From JAOPZW01 sp963707695 (GTDB lineage Bacteria; Actinomycetota; Thermoleophilia; Solirubrobacterales; Solirubrobacteraceae), in NCBI GenBank assembly GCA_963707695.1, contig CAVPQY010000003.1, positions 868,001 through 932,000 of the forward strand: a stretch of DNA of 64,000 nucleotides, written 5' to 3'. Below the pieces are notes generated by a model that made no database searches, was not told where the DNA came from, and saw only the letters and a list, made by a program, of their open reading frames with translations. The position numbers and the translations under genes are program-made. Each line of letters starts with the position of its first letter. Position 1 is the stretch's first letter. Positions 1 to 8,168 of the stretch are shown here, piece by piece.

Positions 1-626
1 CTGCGTGGCCCGCACGACGGCGCGGTCGAGGTCGTCGAAGGGCTGCTTCTCGAGCTCGCGCGGCTCCTCGACGACGCCGCGGGCGGCGAGGTCGCGGGTC
101 GACCCCTCCATCTCGAGGTCCATGCGGATCTTGAAGAGCTTGAGCGTCGGCAGCTGCCGGATCGACTCCGCGCCCGTGAGGTCCTGGAGGACGTCGAGCG
201 TCCCCTGCAGCCCGAGGGCGGAGTCCTCCTCCACGGCGATCGTGAACCACATGTTGAACTCGTGGTTGCGCAGGTAGTTGTGGCTCACGCCGGGGTGGTC
301 GTTGATGACCTTCGCGGCGCGCCACGGGTGCTCGGGATCGACCTTGGCCGCGACGAGCATCGAGCCGTAGCCGAACGCGCGAGTGTCGTAGATCGGGGTG
401 ACCTGGCGGATGATGCGGTCGGCGAGCAGCCGCCTGCGTGGCCGCGAGGACCTCCTCCTCGGTCACGCCCGCCTGCTCGGCCACGCGCGCGTACGGGCGC
501 GGGTCCAGCGGGAAGTGGCCCTGGAGGAGGTTCAGCGAGCTTGCGGTCGAGGTCGCTCAGCGGGACGGCGGCGCCGTCCTTGCGCGAGCGGACCTTGGGG
601 GTGGCGGTCACATCGCCTGCAGCCAT
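1..626 (-). CDS. Siroheme decarboxylase, AhbA/AhbB-type tandem protein (partial, two frameshifts)
   Basis: Lrp/AsnC-like protein of the Ahb/NirDLGH family, which decarboxylates siroheme to 12,18-didecarboxysiroheme. The sequence shows an N-terminal SDLDRK/LNLLQG helix, PRPYARVAEQAGVTEEE, then RLLADRIIRQVTPIYDTRAFGYGS, an NHEFNMWFTIAVEED core and LPTLKLFKIRMDLEM. After this first unit the frame continues into DDLDRAVVRATQ, which resembles the N-terminal helix, so a second repeat begins and a tandem AhbA-AhbB fusion is likely. The rest lies beyond the left edge. Single-base shifts near 543 and 432 split the reading frame. The ATG lies inside the 3' end of hemB (19-base overlap), so the two are co-transcribed. 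Family is confident; the exact substrate is inferred. Confidence 0.75.
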
Positions 627-1589
627 CGGGCGGCGTCCTTCGCGTGGTAGGTGATGACGATGTCGGCCCCGGCGCGGCGGATCGACGTCAGCGTCTCGAG
701 CACGGCGGCGCGCTCGTCGAGCATCCCGGCCGCGGCTGCCGCCTTGACCATGGCGTACTCGCCGCTGACGTGGTAGGCCGCGACGGGGACGCGGGTCGCG
801 TCCTTCACGCGGCGGACCACGTCGAGGTAGGGCAGCGCGGGCTTGACCATGACGAGGTCGGCGCCCTCCTCGACGTCGAGCAGCGCCTCGCGCACCGCCT
901 CGTCCCCGTTGCCGGGGTCCATCTGGTAGCCGCGGCGGTCGCCGAAGGCCGGCGTCGAGTCCGCCGCGTCGCGGAACGGCCCGTAGAAGGCGGAGGCGAA
1001 CTTCGCGCTGTAGGCCATGATCGGCGTGTCGGCGAAGCCCTCGTCGTCGAGCGCCGCGCGGAGGTGGGCGACGCGCCCGTCCATCATGTCGCTCGGGGCG
1101 ACGACGTCGGCGCCGGCGCGGACCTGGCTGCGCCGCGGCGCGTGCGAGCAGCTCGAGCGTGGCGTCGTTGTCGACCTGGCCGTCGGCGCGCAGCAGCCCG
1201 CAGTGGCCGTGGTCGGTGTACTCGCACAGGCAGAGGTCGGCGAGCACGAGCAGGTCCGGGTGCGCGGCCTTGATCGCGCGGGTGGCGAGCTGGACGGCGC
1301 CCTCGTCGTCCCACGCCCCCGAGCCCACGTCGTCCTTCTCGGCCGGGATCCCGAAGAGCAGCACCGCGGGCACGCCGAGCGCGGCCGCCTCGGCCGCCTC
1401 GTCGACCGCCGCCGTCAGGGACAGGCGATCGACGCCGGGCATGGCCTCGACGGGCGCGCGGCCCTCGAGGCCCTCCTCGACGAAGAGCGGGAGGACGAGG
1501 TCGGCGGCGTCCAGCCGCGTCTCGCGCACGAGGTCGCGGAGGACCGGGGTGCGACGCAGGCGGCGCAGGCGGGTCTGGGGGAAGGGCAT
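608..1589 (-). CDS. hemB: Delta-aminolevulinic acid dehydratase (porphobilinogen synthase), one frameshift
   Basis: Condenses two 5-aminolevulinate molecules to porphobilinogen in cytoplasmic tetrapyrrole synthesis. The N-terminal part has RLRRTPVLRDLVRET, LPLFVEEG and the cysteine-rich metal site DLCLCEYTDHGHCG (Cys120, Cys122, Cys130). The C-terminal part has the Schiff-base lysine regions MAYSAKFASAFYGPFRD and LVMVKPALPYLD. About 326 residues, the normal length. A one-base insertion near 1130 separates the two halves; removing it restores QVRAGADVVAPSDMMDG. The ATG is preceded 11 bases upstream by TACCAT, a possible -10. It lies downstream of a small acidic ORF and overlaps the Ahb-type gene, suggesting a heme/siroheme branch operon. 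Confidence 0.9.
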
Positions 1590-1644
1590 GCCTCGCGGCC
1601 ATGGTACCCGCGGGCCGCGCCGCGCCCGGGGACGCGCGGGTGCG

Positions 1645-1815
1645 CTAGACGACGTCGTCGCCCGCCGTGCCCTCGCCGGGGCGCGGCTCGACGCCCTCGA
1701 CCTCGTCCCGCCCACCCGTGGCGGCGGCGTCCTCGGCCGGGTCGTGCTGCGGCTCGTCCTCGTTCGCGACCCCGGGCGGGTCGTGGGGCGTCTCGCGGCG
1801 CGGGTCGGTCTCCAT
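1645..1815 (-). CDS. Small acidic hypothetical protein
   Basis: A 56-residue ORF starting ATG 9 bases after the stop of the upstream acetyltransferase gene and ending 55 bases before hemB. It is rich in Asp/Glu (for example EDEPQHDPAEDAA) with Pro and Gly, no hydrophobic segment and no cysteine, so probably disordered. No family recognised. Support is only the tight operon spacing, its open frame and the absence of any other feature in the gap; it could be non-coding. Confidence 0.35.
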   Translation of the reverse strand: METDPRRETPHDPPGVANEDEPQHDPAEDAAATGGRDEVEGVEPRPGEGTAGDDVV

Positions 1816-1824
1816 CGCCGGGCG

Positions 1825-2403
1825 CTACCCGGGGGCGAGGCCGGTCCACTCCTCGACGGTCATCGCGTAGATGTCGTGGTCCTCCCAGACGCCCGCGATC
1901 CGCAGGTAGCGCGCGGCGCGGCCCTCGAGGCGGAAGCCCGCCTTCCGGACGACGCGGGTCGACCGGGCGTTGCGCGGGATGACCGCGGGCTGGACGCGGT
2001 GCAGCCCGGCGTGCTCGAAGGCGAACGCGAGCGTCAGGCGAACGGCCCGGGTCGCGTGGCCGCGGCCGCCGCTGGCCTCGTCGACCCAGTAGCCGAGCGT
2101 CGCGTTCTGCCACGCGCCGCGGACGACGTTGGCCAGCGCGATCCGCCCGACGAGCCGGTCGCCGCGCCCGGCATCGAGGATCGCGAAGGCGTAGGCGCTC
2201 CCGGCCGCCCAGGCCTGGGCGTCGAGGTCGAGCTCGAGCGCCTGGCCCGCGAGCGTGAAGAAGGACGGGTCGCGCGAGGGCTCCCACGGGGTCGTGTGCT
2301 CGCGGTTGGCGTGCCGCAGGGCGAGGTAGGCCTCGGCGTCGCGCGGGTCGGTGGGCCGGATCGCGGTGGCGTCGTGGTCCAGGCGGACGCGGGCGGCCCT
2401 CAC
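1825..2403 (-). CDS. GNAT N-acetyltransferase, RimJ/RimL-like
   Basis: A 192-residue Gcn5-related acetyltransferase. The order of elements is typical: IRPTDPRDAEAYLALR at the N-terminus, then GRIALANVVRGAWQNATLGYWVDEASGGRGHATRAVRL, where the G-x-G-x-A segment binds the acetyl-CoA pyrophosphate, and HRVQPAVIPRNARSTRVVRKAGFRLEG, the RimJ-like signature. It probably acetylates the N-terminus of a ribosomal protein or a small amine; the substrate cannot be read from sequence. The start is GTG, overlapping the TGA of the upstream permease gene by four bases (GTGA), so it is translationally coupled. An alternative ATG start is not present nearby. Confidence 0.85.
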   Translation of the reverse strand: MRAARVRLDHDATAIRPTDPRDAEAYLALRHANREHTTPWEPSRDPSFFTLAGQALELDLDAQAWAAGSAYAFAILDAGRGDRLVGRIALANVVRGAWQNATLGYWVDEASGGRGHATRAVRLTLAFAFEHAGLHRVQPAVIPRNARSTRVVRKAGFRLEGRAARYLRIAGVWEDHDIYAMTVEEWTGLAPG

Positions 2404-3617
2404 CCCACGTGCTCCCGCTCCCGCTCGTCCTCGACCGCCGGGCCGTGCGCGGCCCCGTCGAGCACCACGGCGTCGGCCGGCCCCCAGGGCTCGAGCACGA
2501 GGTGCTGGCGCAGGTAGACGACGGTCTCGCGCAGGACGGCCAGGATCGGCAGCGCGACGAGCGCGCCCACGATGCCGGCGAGCTCGCCGCCGAGCAGGAG
2601 CGCGAGGATCACGAGGATCGGGTTGATCCGCAGCGCGTGGCCGAAGACGAGCGGTGCGACGACGTGCCCTTCGAGCTGCTGGATGGCGACGAAGAGCAGC
2701 GCGACCCAGAGCCCGGTGAGCGGGTCGCCGAGCAGGGCGACGAGGACGGGCGGGGTCGCGCCGAGGAAGGGCCCGAGGTACGGGATGAGCTCCATGAGCC
2801 CGAAGAACGCGCCGAAGACGAGCGCGTAGCGCTGCCCGTCCGGGAAGATCCCGAGCACCCCGAAGAGCCAGAGCCCGAGGCCGGCGCCCGCGCCCATGGC
2901 GAGGCTGAAGAGCAGCTGCCCGCGGACGTAGCCCGCCACGGCGCCGATGACCCGCGTCGGGAAGTCGTCGTCGGGCGTGCCGGCGCCCGGCGGCATGACC
3001 GCGCGCACCCCGGCGCCGATGCGCGGCCCGTAGAGCAGGAGGTAGATCGACAGGACGACGACGAGGATGAGCGCGAAGCCCGCCGTGACGATGGTCTCCA
3101 GCAGGCCCGTGCCGAAGGAGACGATGTCCCCGGTCCCGGTCGTGACCTTGCTCTGCAGGGTCTCGAGCGCCGTCTCGCCCTGGCGCTTGACCTCGATGTC
3201 GATGCCCTTGTCGTCGAAGGTCCGCTGGAGGTCGGCCAGCGAGCGGTTGGCGTCGTCGACGAGCGACGGCACGTCCTTGCGGAACGCGTCGACCTGGCTG
3301 GCCACCGGGTTCGCGAGCAGCAGGCCGAGGACGACGAGCACGCAGAGCAGCCCGACGTAGACGACCGCGATGGCGACCCCGCGCGGGAGCCGCGCGGCCT
3401 GCAGCGCGGCGACGAGCGGCTGCAGGATGAGCGCCACCACGCCGGCGATCGAGAAGATCAGCAGGACGTTGCCGGCCGCGCGCGCGATCGTGTAGAGGCC
3501 GAGCACGAGCAGCGGCAGGGCGACGAGCTGCACCCACCGGGGCACGACGACCGGGGCCGGCGGGCGAGGGCCGTCCGGCGGCAGCTGCGGCGGCGTGTCG
3601 GGCGGGACGGCGCTCAT
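2400..3617 (-). CDS. AI-2E family transporter (permease)
   Basis: A 405-residue integral membrane protein of the AI-2E/PerM family. The N-terminal LVALPLLVLGLYTI, VLLIFSIAGVVALILQPLV and GVAIAVVYVGLLCVLVVLGLLLA are membrane helices, followed by a roughly 85-residue amphipathic soluble segment. Next come IVTAGFALILVVVLSIYLLLYGP, the conserved IPYLGPFLGATPPVLVAL loop helix and the QQLEGHVVAPLVFG segment typical of the family. Members export small solutes or act as ion antiporters; the substrate here is unknown. It heads a minus-strand unit running through the acetyltransferase to hemB. The reverse-strand TACTCT 11 bases upstream of the ATG may be its -10; a divergent gene starts 27 bases away. 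Confidence 0.88.
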   Translation of the reverse strand: MSAVPPDTPPQLPPDGPRPPAPVVVPRWVQLVALPLLVLGLYTIARAAGNVLLIFSIAGVVALILQPLVAALQAARLPRGVAIAVVYVGLLCVLVVLGLLLANPVASQVDAFRKDVPSLVDDANRSLADLQRTFDDKGIDIEVKRQGETALETLQSKVTTGTGDIVSFGTGLLETIVTAGFALILVVVLSIYLLLYGPRIGAGVRAVMPPGAGTPDDDFPTRVIGAVAGYVRGQLLFSLAMGAGAGLGLWLFGVLGIFPDGQRYALVFGAFFGLMELIPYLGPFLGATPPVLVALLGDPLTGLWVALLFVAIQQLEGHVVAPLVFGHALRINPILVILALLLGGELAGIVGALVALPILAVLRETVVYLRQHLVLEPWGPADAVVLDGAAHGPAVEDEREREHVG

Positions 3618-3644
3618 GGGCGGGCGTGCGCGAGAGTATGCGCC

Positions 3645-4478
3645 GTGGCCGACGCCCCTGCGACCATCCTCTTCGCCGGCGATCTGGTCGGCAGCGCGGG
3701 GCGGCGGGCGCTGCTCGGGCTGCTGCCCGAGCTCCGGCGCCGGTACGAGCCGACGTTCGTCGTCGTCAACGCCGAGAACGTCGCGGGCGGCCTGGGGATC
3801 ACGCCGCGCATCGCCGACGAGCTGCTCGAGGCCGGCGTCGACGTGATCACGCTCGGCAACCACAGCTTCCGCCGGCGCGAGATCATCCCCTACCTCGGGC
3901 GCACGGACCGGGTCGTGCGGCCCGCCAACTTCCTGCGCTCGCAGCCCGGGCGCGGCGAGACGGTCGTCGAGCGCGACGGCGTCCGCCTGGGGGTCGTGAG
4001 CCTGCAGGGCAACCTCTACGTCCACGCCGCCTACCCCCTCTTCCAGGAGGCCGAGGCGGCCCTGGCGCGACTCGAGGGCCGCGTCGACCACGTCCTCGTC
4101 GACGTGCACGCCGAGGCGACGAGCGAGAAGGTCGCGATGGGCTGGTTCCTCGACGGCCGGGCCACGGCGGTCGTGGGGACCCACACCCACGTCCCGACGG
4201 CCGACGCCCGCGTCCTGCCGGGCGGGACCGCCTACGTCACCGACGTGGGGATGACCGGCGCGCGGGGCGGCGTGCTCGGCGTCGTGCGCGAGCAGGCCAT
4301 CGAGAGCCTGCGCACCCAGATGTCCGTGCGGTTCGAGCCGTCGGAGGAGGACCCCTGGGTCAACGCCGTCGTCGTGCGGGCCTCCTCGTCGGGCCGCGCC
4401 GACTCGATCGACCAGGTGCTCATCCCGTACCGGCCGAGCACGGCGACGAGCAGCGGGCCCAGCAGCCAGGACAGGTAG
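3645..4478 (+). CDS. ymdB: YmdB-type metallophosphoesterase (TIGR00282)
   Basis: Calcineurin-like phosphodiesterase of the YmdB/DR1281 family, 277 residues. All metal-binding blocks are present: ILFAGDLVGSAG, NAENVAGGLGI, ITLGNHSFRRRE, VLVDVHAEATSEK and VVGTHTHVPTADARVL, ending with VTDVGMTGARGGVLG. The Bacillus homologue hydrolyses 2',3'- and 3',5'-cyclic nucleotides and affects biofilm and sporulation decisions; the role here is inferred from that. The start is GTG (VADAPATILFAGD) with no clear Shine-Dalgarno. Its 3' end lies antisense to the last 247 bases of the convergent membrane glycosyltransferase frame, an unusually long tail-to-tail overlap. Confidence 0.85.
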   Translation: MADAPATILFAGDLVGSAGRRALLGLLPELRRRYEPTFVVVNAENVAGGLGITPRIADELLEAGVDVITLGNHSFRRREIIPYLGRTDRVVRPANFLRSQPGRGETVVERDGVRLGVVSLQGNLYVHAAYPLFQEAEAALARLEGRVDHVLVDVHAEATSEKVAMGWFLDGRATAVVGTHTHVPTADARVLPGGTAYVTDVGMTGARGGVLGVVREQAIESLRTQMSVRFEPSEEDPWVNAVVVRASSSGRADSIDQVLIPYRPSTATSSGPSSQDR

Positions 4479-6070
4479 AGGTAGAACCAGTAGGTCACGC
4501 CGAGCTGCAGGCCGAGGAGCACGGCGGCGGAGAGCGCGGCCAGCCCGACGAGGTCCCGCCGGCGCGGCACGACCGCGACGGCGACGGCCAGCAGGATGCC
4601 CGCCGCCTGCACGACGCCCTGGAACGGGCGCCAGCCCGGGAACTGACCCCAGATCGAGAACGGCGCGCTGCGCGTGTCCTGGTAGCCGAGCGTGCGGTGC
4701 CAGAACGCGGGCAGCCCGCCGTAGGCCAGGGCGATCGCGAGGCTCACCGCGGTCACGAGGCCGAGGCCCAGGAGGAAGCGCCGGGCCCGGGGGCGGCCGG
4801 GCACGCGCTCCCCGGCCGTCGCCAGGAGCGGGGCGAGCGCCAGGGGGGCGAACTTCGCCCACCCCGCGAGGCCCACCATCGCGCCCCGCGTGGCCGGGCG
4901 GTCCACCGCCAGCAGCGCGCCGAGGACGAACGCGCCGATGAGCGTGTCGTTGCTGTTGCTGGCCAGCGTCAGCAGCGTGAAGGGGCAGGCGGCCCACGCG
5001 TAGGCCAGGACGACGCCGAGCTCGGGGCCGCGCATCCGGCGCCCGAGCAGGAAGAGCAGGACGATGCAGGCGAGGTCGGCCGTCAACGACACGCCCTTGG
5101 CCGCAGGCAGGTCGTCCCAGTGGCCACTCCACGGCAGCAGCTGCTCGAAGGGGACGTAGGCGAGGTACCCGATCGGCCCGTAGGTGTCGCCGTGGAGGTT
5201 GTCGCCCGGGAAGTTCCCCCACAGCTGCCGGCCGTCGGCCAGGGCGTCGGCGCCGAGCACCCCCGAGTAGCCGACGTCGATGACGTTCGCGTTGGCGATG
5301 TCGAGCCCGGCGCGGAACCCGACGAGGAACAGCAGGCCGACGGCGAGCCAGCGGACCGGCACGAGCAGCGGCAGCTCGCGCACCGCGGCCGGGTCCGGGC
5401 GCCGGCGCAGGCCGAGCCACAGCAGCCGGCCCAGGAGGTAGAGCAGCGGCGGCAGCGACAGCGGGACCGACAGGTCGACGCGCGCGTGGCTGAAGCAGGC
5501 GAAGGAGACGCCGAGCAGCGCCAGCGCCGCGAGGTCGAGGGCCGGCCCGCGCCACGGCCGGCGCCGGTCGAGGAACGGGACGACGAAGAGCAACGTGAGC
5601 GGCAGCCAGACCCACAGCGCGGTCGCCTTGCGGCCGAAGGCCCCGGGGTAGCCGCGGGCCATCGTCCAGGAGACCTGCCAGCCCGTCCACGACTCGGTCA
5701 CCCGGCCGGTCGCGTCGTCGACGTAGGCGACGGCGACCTCGCGGGCCGGGCGCCCGCCGCTGAAGAGCGAGACCTGCCAGCGGATGCCGTCCTTGACGAA
5801 GACGCTCGAGCGGGCGCCGGGGTGGGCCCGCAGCGCCCCGGCGTACCGGCCGTCGCCCAGCACCGCACGGAGGGCGGCGCGGCCGGTCAGGGCCAGCCCC
5901 GGCTGGCGGGCGTCGAGCTCCTCGACGCGGCGCAGGCCCTGGACCGGCGTGTCGATGCCGGGCGGGGCCACGGTCGTCAGCGTCGTCGACGGGGCCCCCG
6001 CCGCGCCCGCGGGCGCGGGCAGGGCCGCGAGGGCCACCGCCACCAGCGCGACCGCGACTGCGCCGCGCAT
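4232..6070 (-). CDS. Multi-spanning membrane glycosyltransferase-like protein (DUF2029/GT87-like)
   Basis: About 612 residues. A signal peptide (MRGAVAVALVAVALAALPAPAGAAG) is followed by a roughly 120-residue extracytoplasmic domain (FVKDGIRWQVSLF, VAVAYVDDATGRVTESWTGWQ), then about ten membrane helices with the loop GNFPGDNLHGDTYGPIGYLAYVPFE. This resembles polyprenol-phosphate-mannose-dependent glycosyltransferases of the GT87/DUF2029 kind, which act on the outer face of the membrane; assignment is by topology and loop pattern only. The ATG overlaps the TGA of the upstream phosphoesterase gene (ATGA). The last helix ends near 4430, and the remaining frame to 4232 is antisense to ymdB, so the true C-terminus may be shorter. 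Confidence 0.65.
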   Translation of the reverse strand: MRGAVAVALVAVALAALPAPAGAAGAPSTTLTTVAPPGIDTPVQGLRRVEELDARQPGLALTGRAALRAVLGDGRYAGALRAHPGARSSVFVKDGIRWQVSLFSGGRPAREVAVAYVDDATGRVTESWTGWQVSWTMARGYPGAFGRKATALWVWLPLTLLFVVPFLDRRRPWRGPALDLAALALLGVSFACFSHARVDLSVPLSLPPLLYLLGRLLWLGLRRRPDPAAVRELPLLVPVRWLAVGLLFLVGFRAGLDIANANVIDVGYSGVLGADALADGRQLWGNFPGDNLHGDTYGPIGYLAYVPFEQLLPWSGHWDDLPAAKGVSLTADLACIVLLFLLGRRMRGPELGVVLAYAWAACPFTLLTLASNSNDTLIGAFVLGALLAVDRPATRGAMVGLAGWAKFAPLALAPLLATAGERVPGRPRARRFLLGLGLVTAVSLAIALAYGGLPAFWHRTLGYQDTRSAPFSIWGQFPGWRPFQGVVQAAGILLAVAVAVVPRRRDLVGLAALSAAVLLGLQLGVTYWFYLYLSWLLGPLLVAVLGRYGMSTWSIESARPDEEARTTTALTQGSSSDGSNRTDIWVRRLSMACSRTTPSTPPRAPVIPTSVT

Positions 6071-7545
6071 CACCCGCCGAGGCCGAAGTGGCGGCGCACG
6101 AGCGGGGCGACGTCGACGATCGACCAGCCGCCCTGCGTCGCCGGGTCCGGCTCGGCGCCGACGCCGCAGAAGGCCAGCGCCCCGAGCGAGTCGCTGTGGT
6201 GCAGCGAGCCGTGGCTGCCGCCGCCGACGTGGTCGACCCCGCCCCAGTCGGCGAACTCGTAGCCGGGCGAGGCGGACAGCAGGACGTCGCCCGACGTCGG
6301 GCAGGTCAGCGCCGCCCAGGCCCGGGCCAGCGCGTCGGGGTAGGTGTCGCCGGTCAGCACGCCGTCGCGCACGACGAGGTCGAGCACGCCGAGGTCGCCC
6401 TCGACCGACCAGCGCCGCCCGCGGGGATCGCGCAGGTCCCCGCCGGGGCTGAAGCGCAGCTCGGCCCGGGCCGACGCGATCGACCCCTCGCGGGGCGCCG
6501 GGCGCCAGAGCGCCAGGTCGACGCCCTCGAGCGCGCGCGCCGAGGCCACGACCCGCGGCACCGTGTCCTCGCGCGCCTCGGGGACGAGCGCGTAGACCAT
6601 CGCGGCGCGTTGCGCGGGGCAGACCGCGAGCTCGGCCTCGTCGCGCCGGGCGCCGTTCGGCGGCAGGACGTGCCAGTCCTCGAACGCGTCGAGCAGGTCG
6701 ACGCTGCGCTCGACCGCGGCGTGGGAGTGGTCGGCCATGACGACGACCGCCCACTCGTCGAGGAAGCGCTCCGTGCCCCCGCCGGCGTGGAAGAGGCGCT
6801 CGAGCTGGCGGTCGGCGGTCGCGATGGACTGGACCTGGGCGTGCGGGCCGCGCGCGTGCGAGTGCGTGTCGTTGTCGGGCAGCGAGAACAGCAGGAAGTC
6901 GCACAGGTCGTGCTCGACGAGGTAGGAGCCGACGCAGCCCGTGTGCTGGTCGCGCACCCCGGGCAGGCCGAACTGGCCGCGGCAGCCCGTGTCGCGGCTG
7001 GCGAAGAGGTCCGCGTAGAAGAGCTCGCGCGGGCCCATGACCGTCCGTCGCACCACCTGGGAGGCCAGGCGGGTGATCGCGCTTGAGCGCGAAAGCTCGT
7101 GCTCGTGACGGCCGCGGTACATGAGGTAGGTCGTCCCGGCCGTCCGCACGTCGACGTCGTCGAGGGACTCGAAGACCGTCTCGCAGTCGGCCGGCAGGTG
7201 CTCGGCGTTCATGTTGAACACCGTGTCGGTGAGCTGCTGCACCACCCCGAAGCGCCGTGCCGCGCTGAAGGACGACCCGTACTCGACGTAGCGGTCCTCG
7301 GCCCGGTGGAACCAGTTCATCGACGGGATGTGGTGGCGGTCGTTGCGCGTCCCGGTGGCGATCGACGCCGCGCAGACCGGGGTCACGGACGGGAACGACG
7401 CGCACGCCTCGGTGCTCGTCCCGCGCTCGAGGACGGCCGCCAGCGCGGGCGCCCGCCCGGACGCGACGGCGCGCTGGAGCATCGACGGCTTGAGGCCGTC
7501 GATCACCGCCAGGACGAGGCCGCGCGCCACGTCCGGACCGCTCAT
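6070..7545 (-). CDS. Alkaline phosphatase superfamily protein (type I phosphodiesterase/nucleotide pyrophosphatase)
   Basis: A 491-residue hydrolase with a complete two-metal site: LAVIDGLKPSM (Asp16), ASFPSVTPVCAASIATG (nucleophile Thr55), LPDNDTHSHARGP (Asp and His), VMADHSHAAVE (Asp-His) and DHVGGGSHGSLHHSD (His). It should cleave a phosphodiester or phosphomonoester; the substrate is not evident. No signal peptide is visible, so a cytoplasmic location or a non-classical route is possible. It sits between a DUF4126 membrane protein (stop codon abutting this ATG) and the membrane glycosyltransferase (four-base overlap), suggesting a lipid- or glycan-phosphate processing role, by inference. 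Confidence 0.82.
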   Translation of the reverse strand: MSGPDVARGLVLAVIDGLKPSMLQRAVASGRAPALAAVLERGTSTEACASFPSVTPVCAASIATGTRNDRHHIPSMNWFHRAEDRYVEYGSSFSAARRFGVVQQLTDTVFNMNAEHLPADCETVFESLDDVDVRTAGTTYLMYRGRHEHELSRSSAITRLASQVVRRTVMGPRELFYADLFASRDTGCRGQFGLPGVRDQHTGCVGSYLVEHDLCDFLLFSLPDNDTHSHARGPHAQVQSIATADRQLERLFHAGGGTERFLDEWAVVVMADHSHAAVERSVDLLDAFEDWHVLPPNGARRDEAELAVCPAQRAAMVYALVPEAREDTVPRVVASARALEGVDLALWRPAPREGSIASARAELRFSPGGDLRDPRGRRWSVEGDLGVLDLVVRDGVLTGDTYPDALARAWAALTCPTSGDVLLSASPGYEFADWGGVDHVGGGSHGSLHHSDSLGALAFCGVGAEPDPATQGGWSIVDVAPLVRRHFGLGG

Positions 7546-8121
7546 CTAGCGCAGGATGCGCAGGCCGGCGTACTTCTCGCCCTCGCGGCGGCGACCGCCG
7601 GCGAGCAGCCACGCGAAGAAGCCGGCCACGACGAGCGCCAGCGGCGGCAGGAGGACGGCGACCAGCGCGACCAGCGCCGCGGTGCCCTCGGCGTACACGG
7701 GCAGCGCGGCGCGGGCCTGCGCGTCGAGGCGCCGCGCGGTGCGCGCCAGCAGGTCGCGGGTGGCGGCGCTGGACAGCACGGCGCCCGCGATCCCCACCAC
7801 CACGCCCGGCCACCAGGTGCTCAGGTGGTCGTCGAGGGTCCCGCCGCCCAGCACGCCCCCCAGGCCGATGGACAGGCCGGCGAGGGCGGCCGGCCAGGGC
7901 GGGGACTCCAGCCGCGCGCGGACGAGGAAGGACAGGAGGAGCGCCGCCGCCATCGCGACGAGCCACCAGGGCTGCTCGAGGAACGAGAAGGCCGTCCCGT
8001 CGAAGTCGATGCCGGCGTTGGCGGTGGCCAGCGCGCCGGCGACGAGGACGGCCAGGAACGGCCGCACGCCGACGGCGAGGCCGAGCCCGAACGCCTGGAG
8101 GTAGTCGAGGGCGGTGTGCAC
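7546..8121 (-). CDS. DUF4126-like membrane protein
   Basis: A 191-residue hydrophobic protein with about five membrane segments, including LQAFGLGLAVGVRPFLAVLVAGALA at the N-terminus, PWPAALAGLSIGLGGVLGGGTL, VVVGIAGAVLSSAATRD and a C-terminal LVALVAVLLPPLALVVAGFFAWLL. The N-terminal GLAVGVRPFLAVL pattern and glycine-rich helices resemble DUF4126 proteins, whose function is unknown. It starts GTG; the reverse strand has TACCCT ten bases upstream and no Shine-Dalgarno. It is the first gene of the phosphoesterase-glycosyltransferase unit and is divergent from the aminotransferase gene, 47 bases away. Confidence 0.65.
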   Translation of the reverse strand: MHTALDYLQAFGLGLAVGVRPFLAVLVAGALATANAGIDFDGTAFSFLEQPWWLVAMAAALLLSFLVRARLESPPWPAALAGLSIGLGGVLGGGTLDDHLSTWWPGVVVGIAGAVLSSAATRDLLARTARRLDAQARAALPVYAEGTAALVALVAVLLPPLALVVAGFFAWLLAGGRRREGEKYAGLRILR

Positions 8122-8131
8122 GGGAGGCCGC

Positions 8132-8137
8132 AGGGTA
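8132..8137 (-). promoter_or_regulatory. Candidate -10 element for the DUF4126 unit
   Basis: TACCCT on the minus strand, ten bases before the GTG start. No recognisable -35 and no Shine-Dalgarno; fits the TAnnnT-close-to-start pattern seen at other unit-first genes here. Confidence 0.35.
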
Positions 8138-8156
8138 GACGGTCGGACCGGCGCTC

Positions 8157-8162
8157 TAGTCT
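8157..8162 (+). promoter_or_regulatory. Candidate -10 element, leaderless, for the aminotransferase gene
   Basis: TAGTCT six bases before the ATG at 8169, with no Shine-Dalgarno between. The expected start of transcription falls on or next to the A of the ATG, implying a leaderless mRNA. Confidence 0.45.
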
Positions 8163-8168
8163 TCGCGC

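Noticed and set aside
285..1715. 476-codon minus-strand frame as a single protein
   Set aside because: It merges the N-terminal half of hemB, out-of-frame sequence and the start of the Ahb-type gene; the true genes are joined only by the frameshift.
2409..3630. Long plus-strand frame opposite the AI-2E gene
   Set aside because: Shadow of the permease on the opposite strand, rich in Asp/Glu/Arg as expected for antisense GC-rich frames; only the ymdB part of that frame is real.
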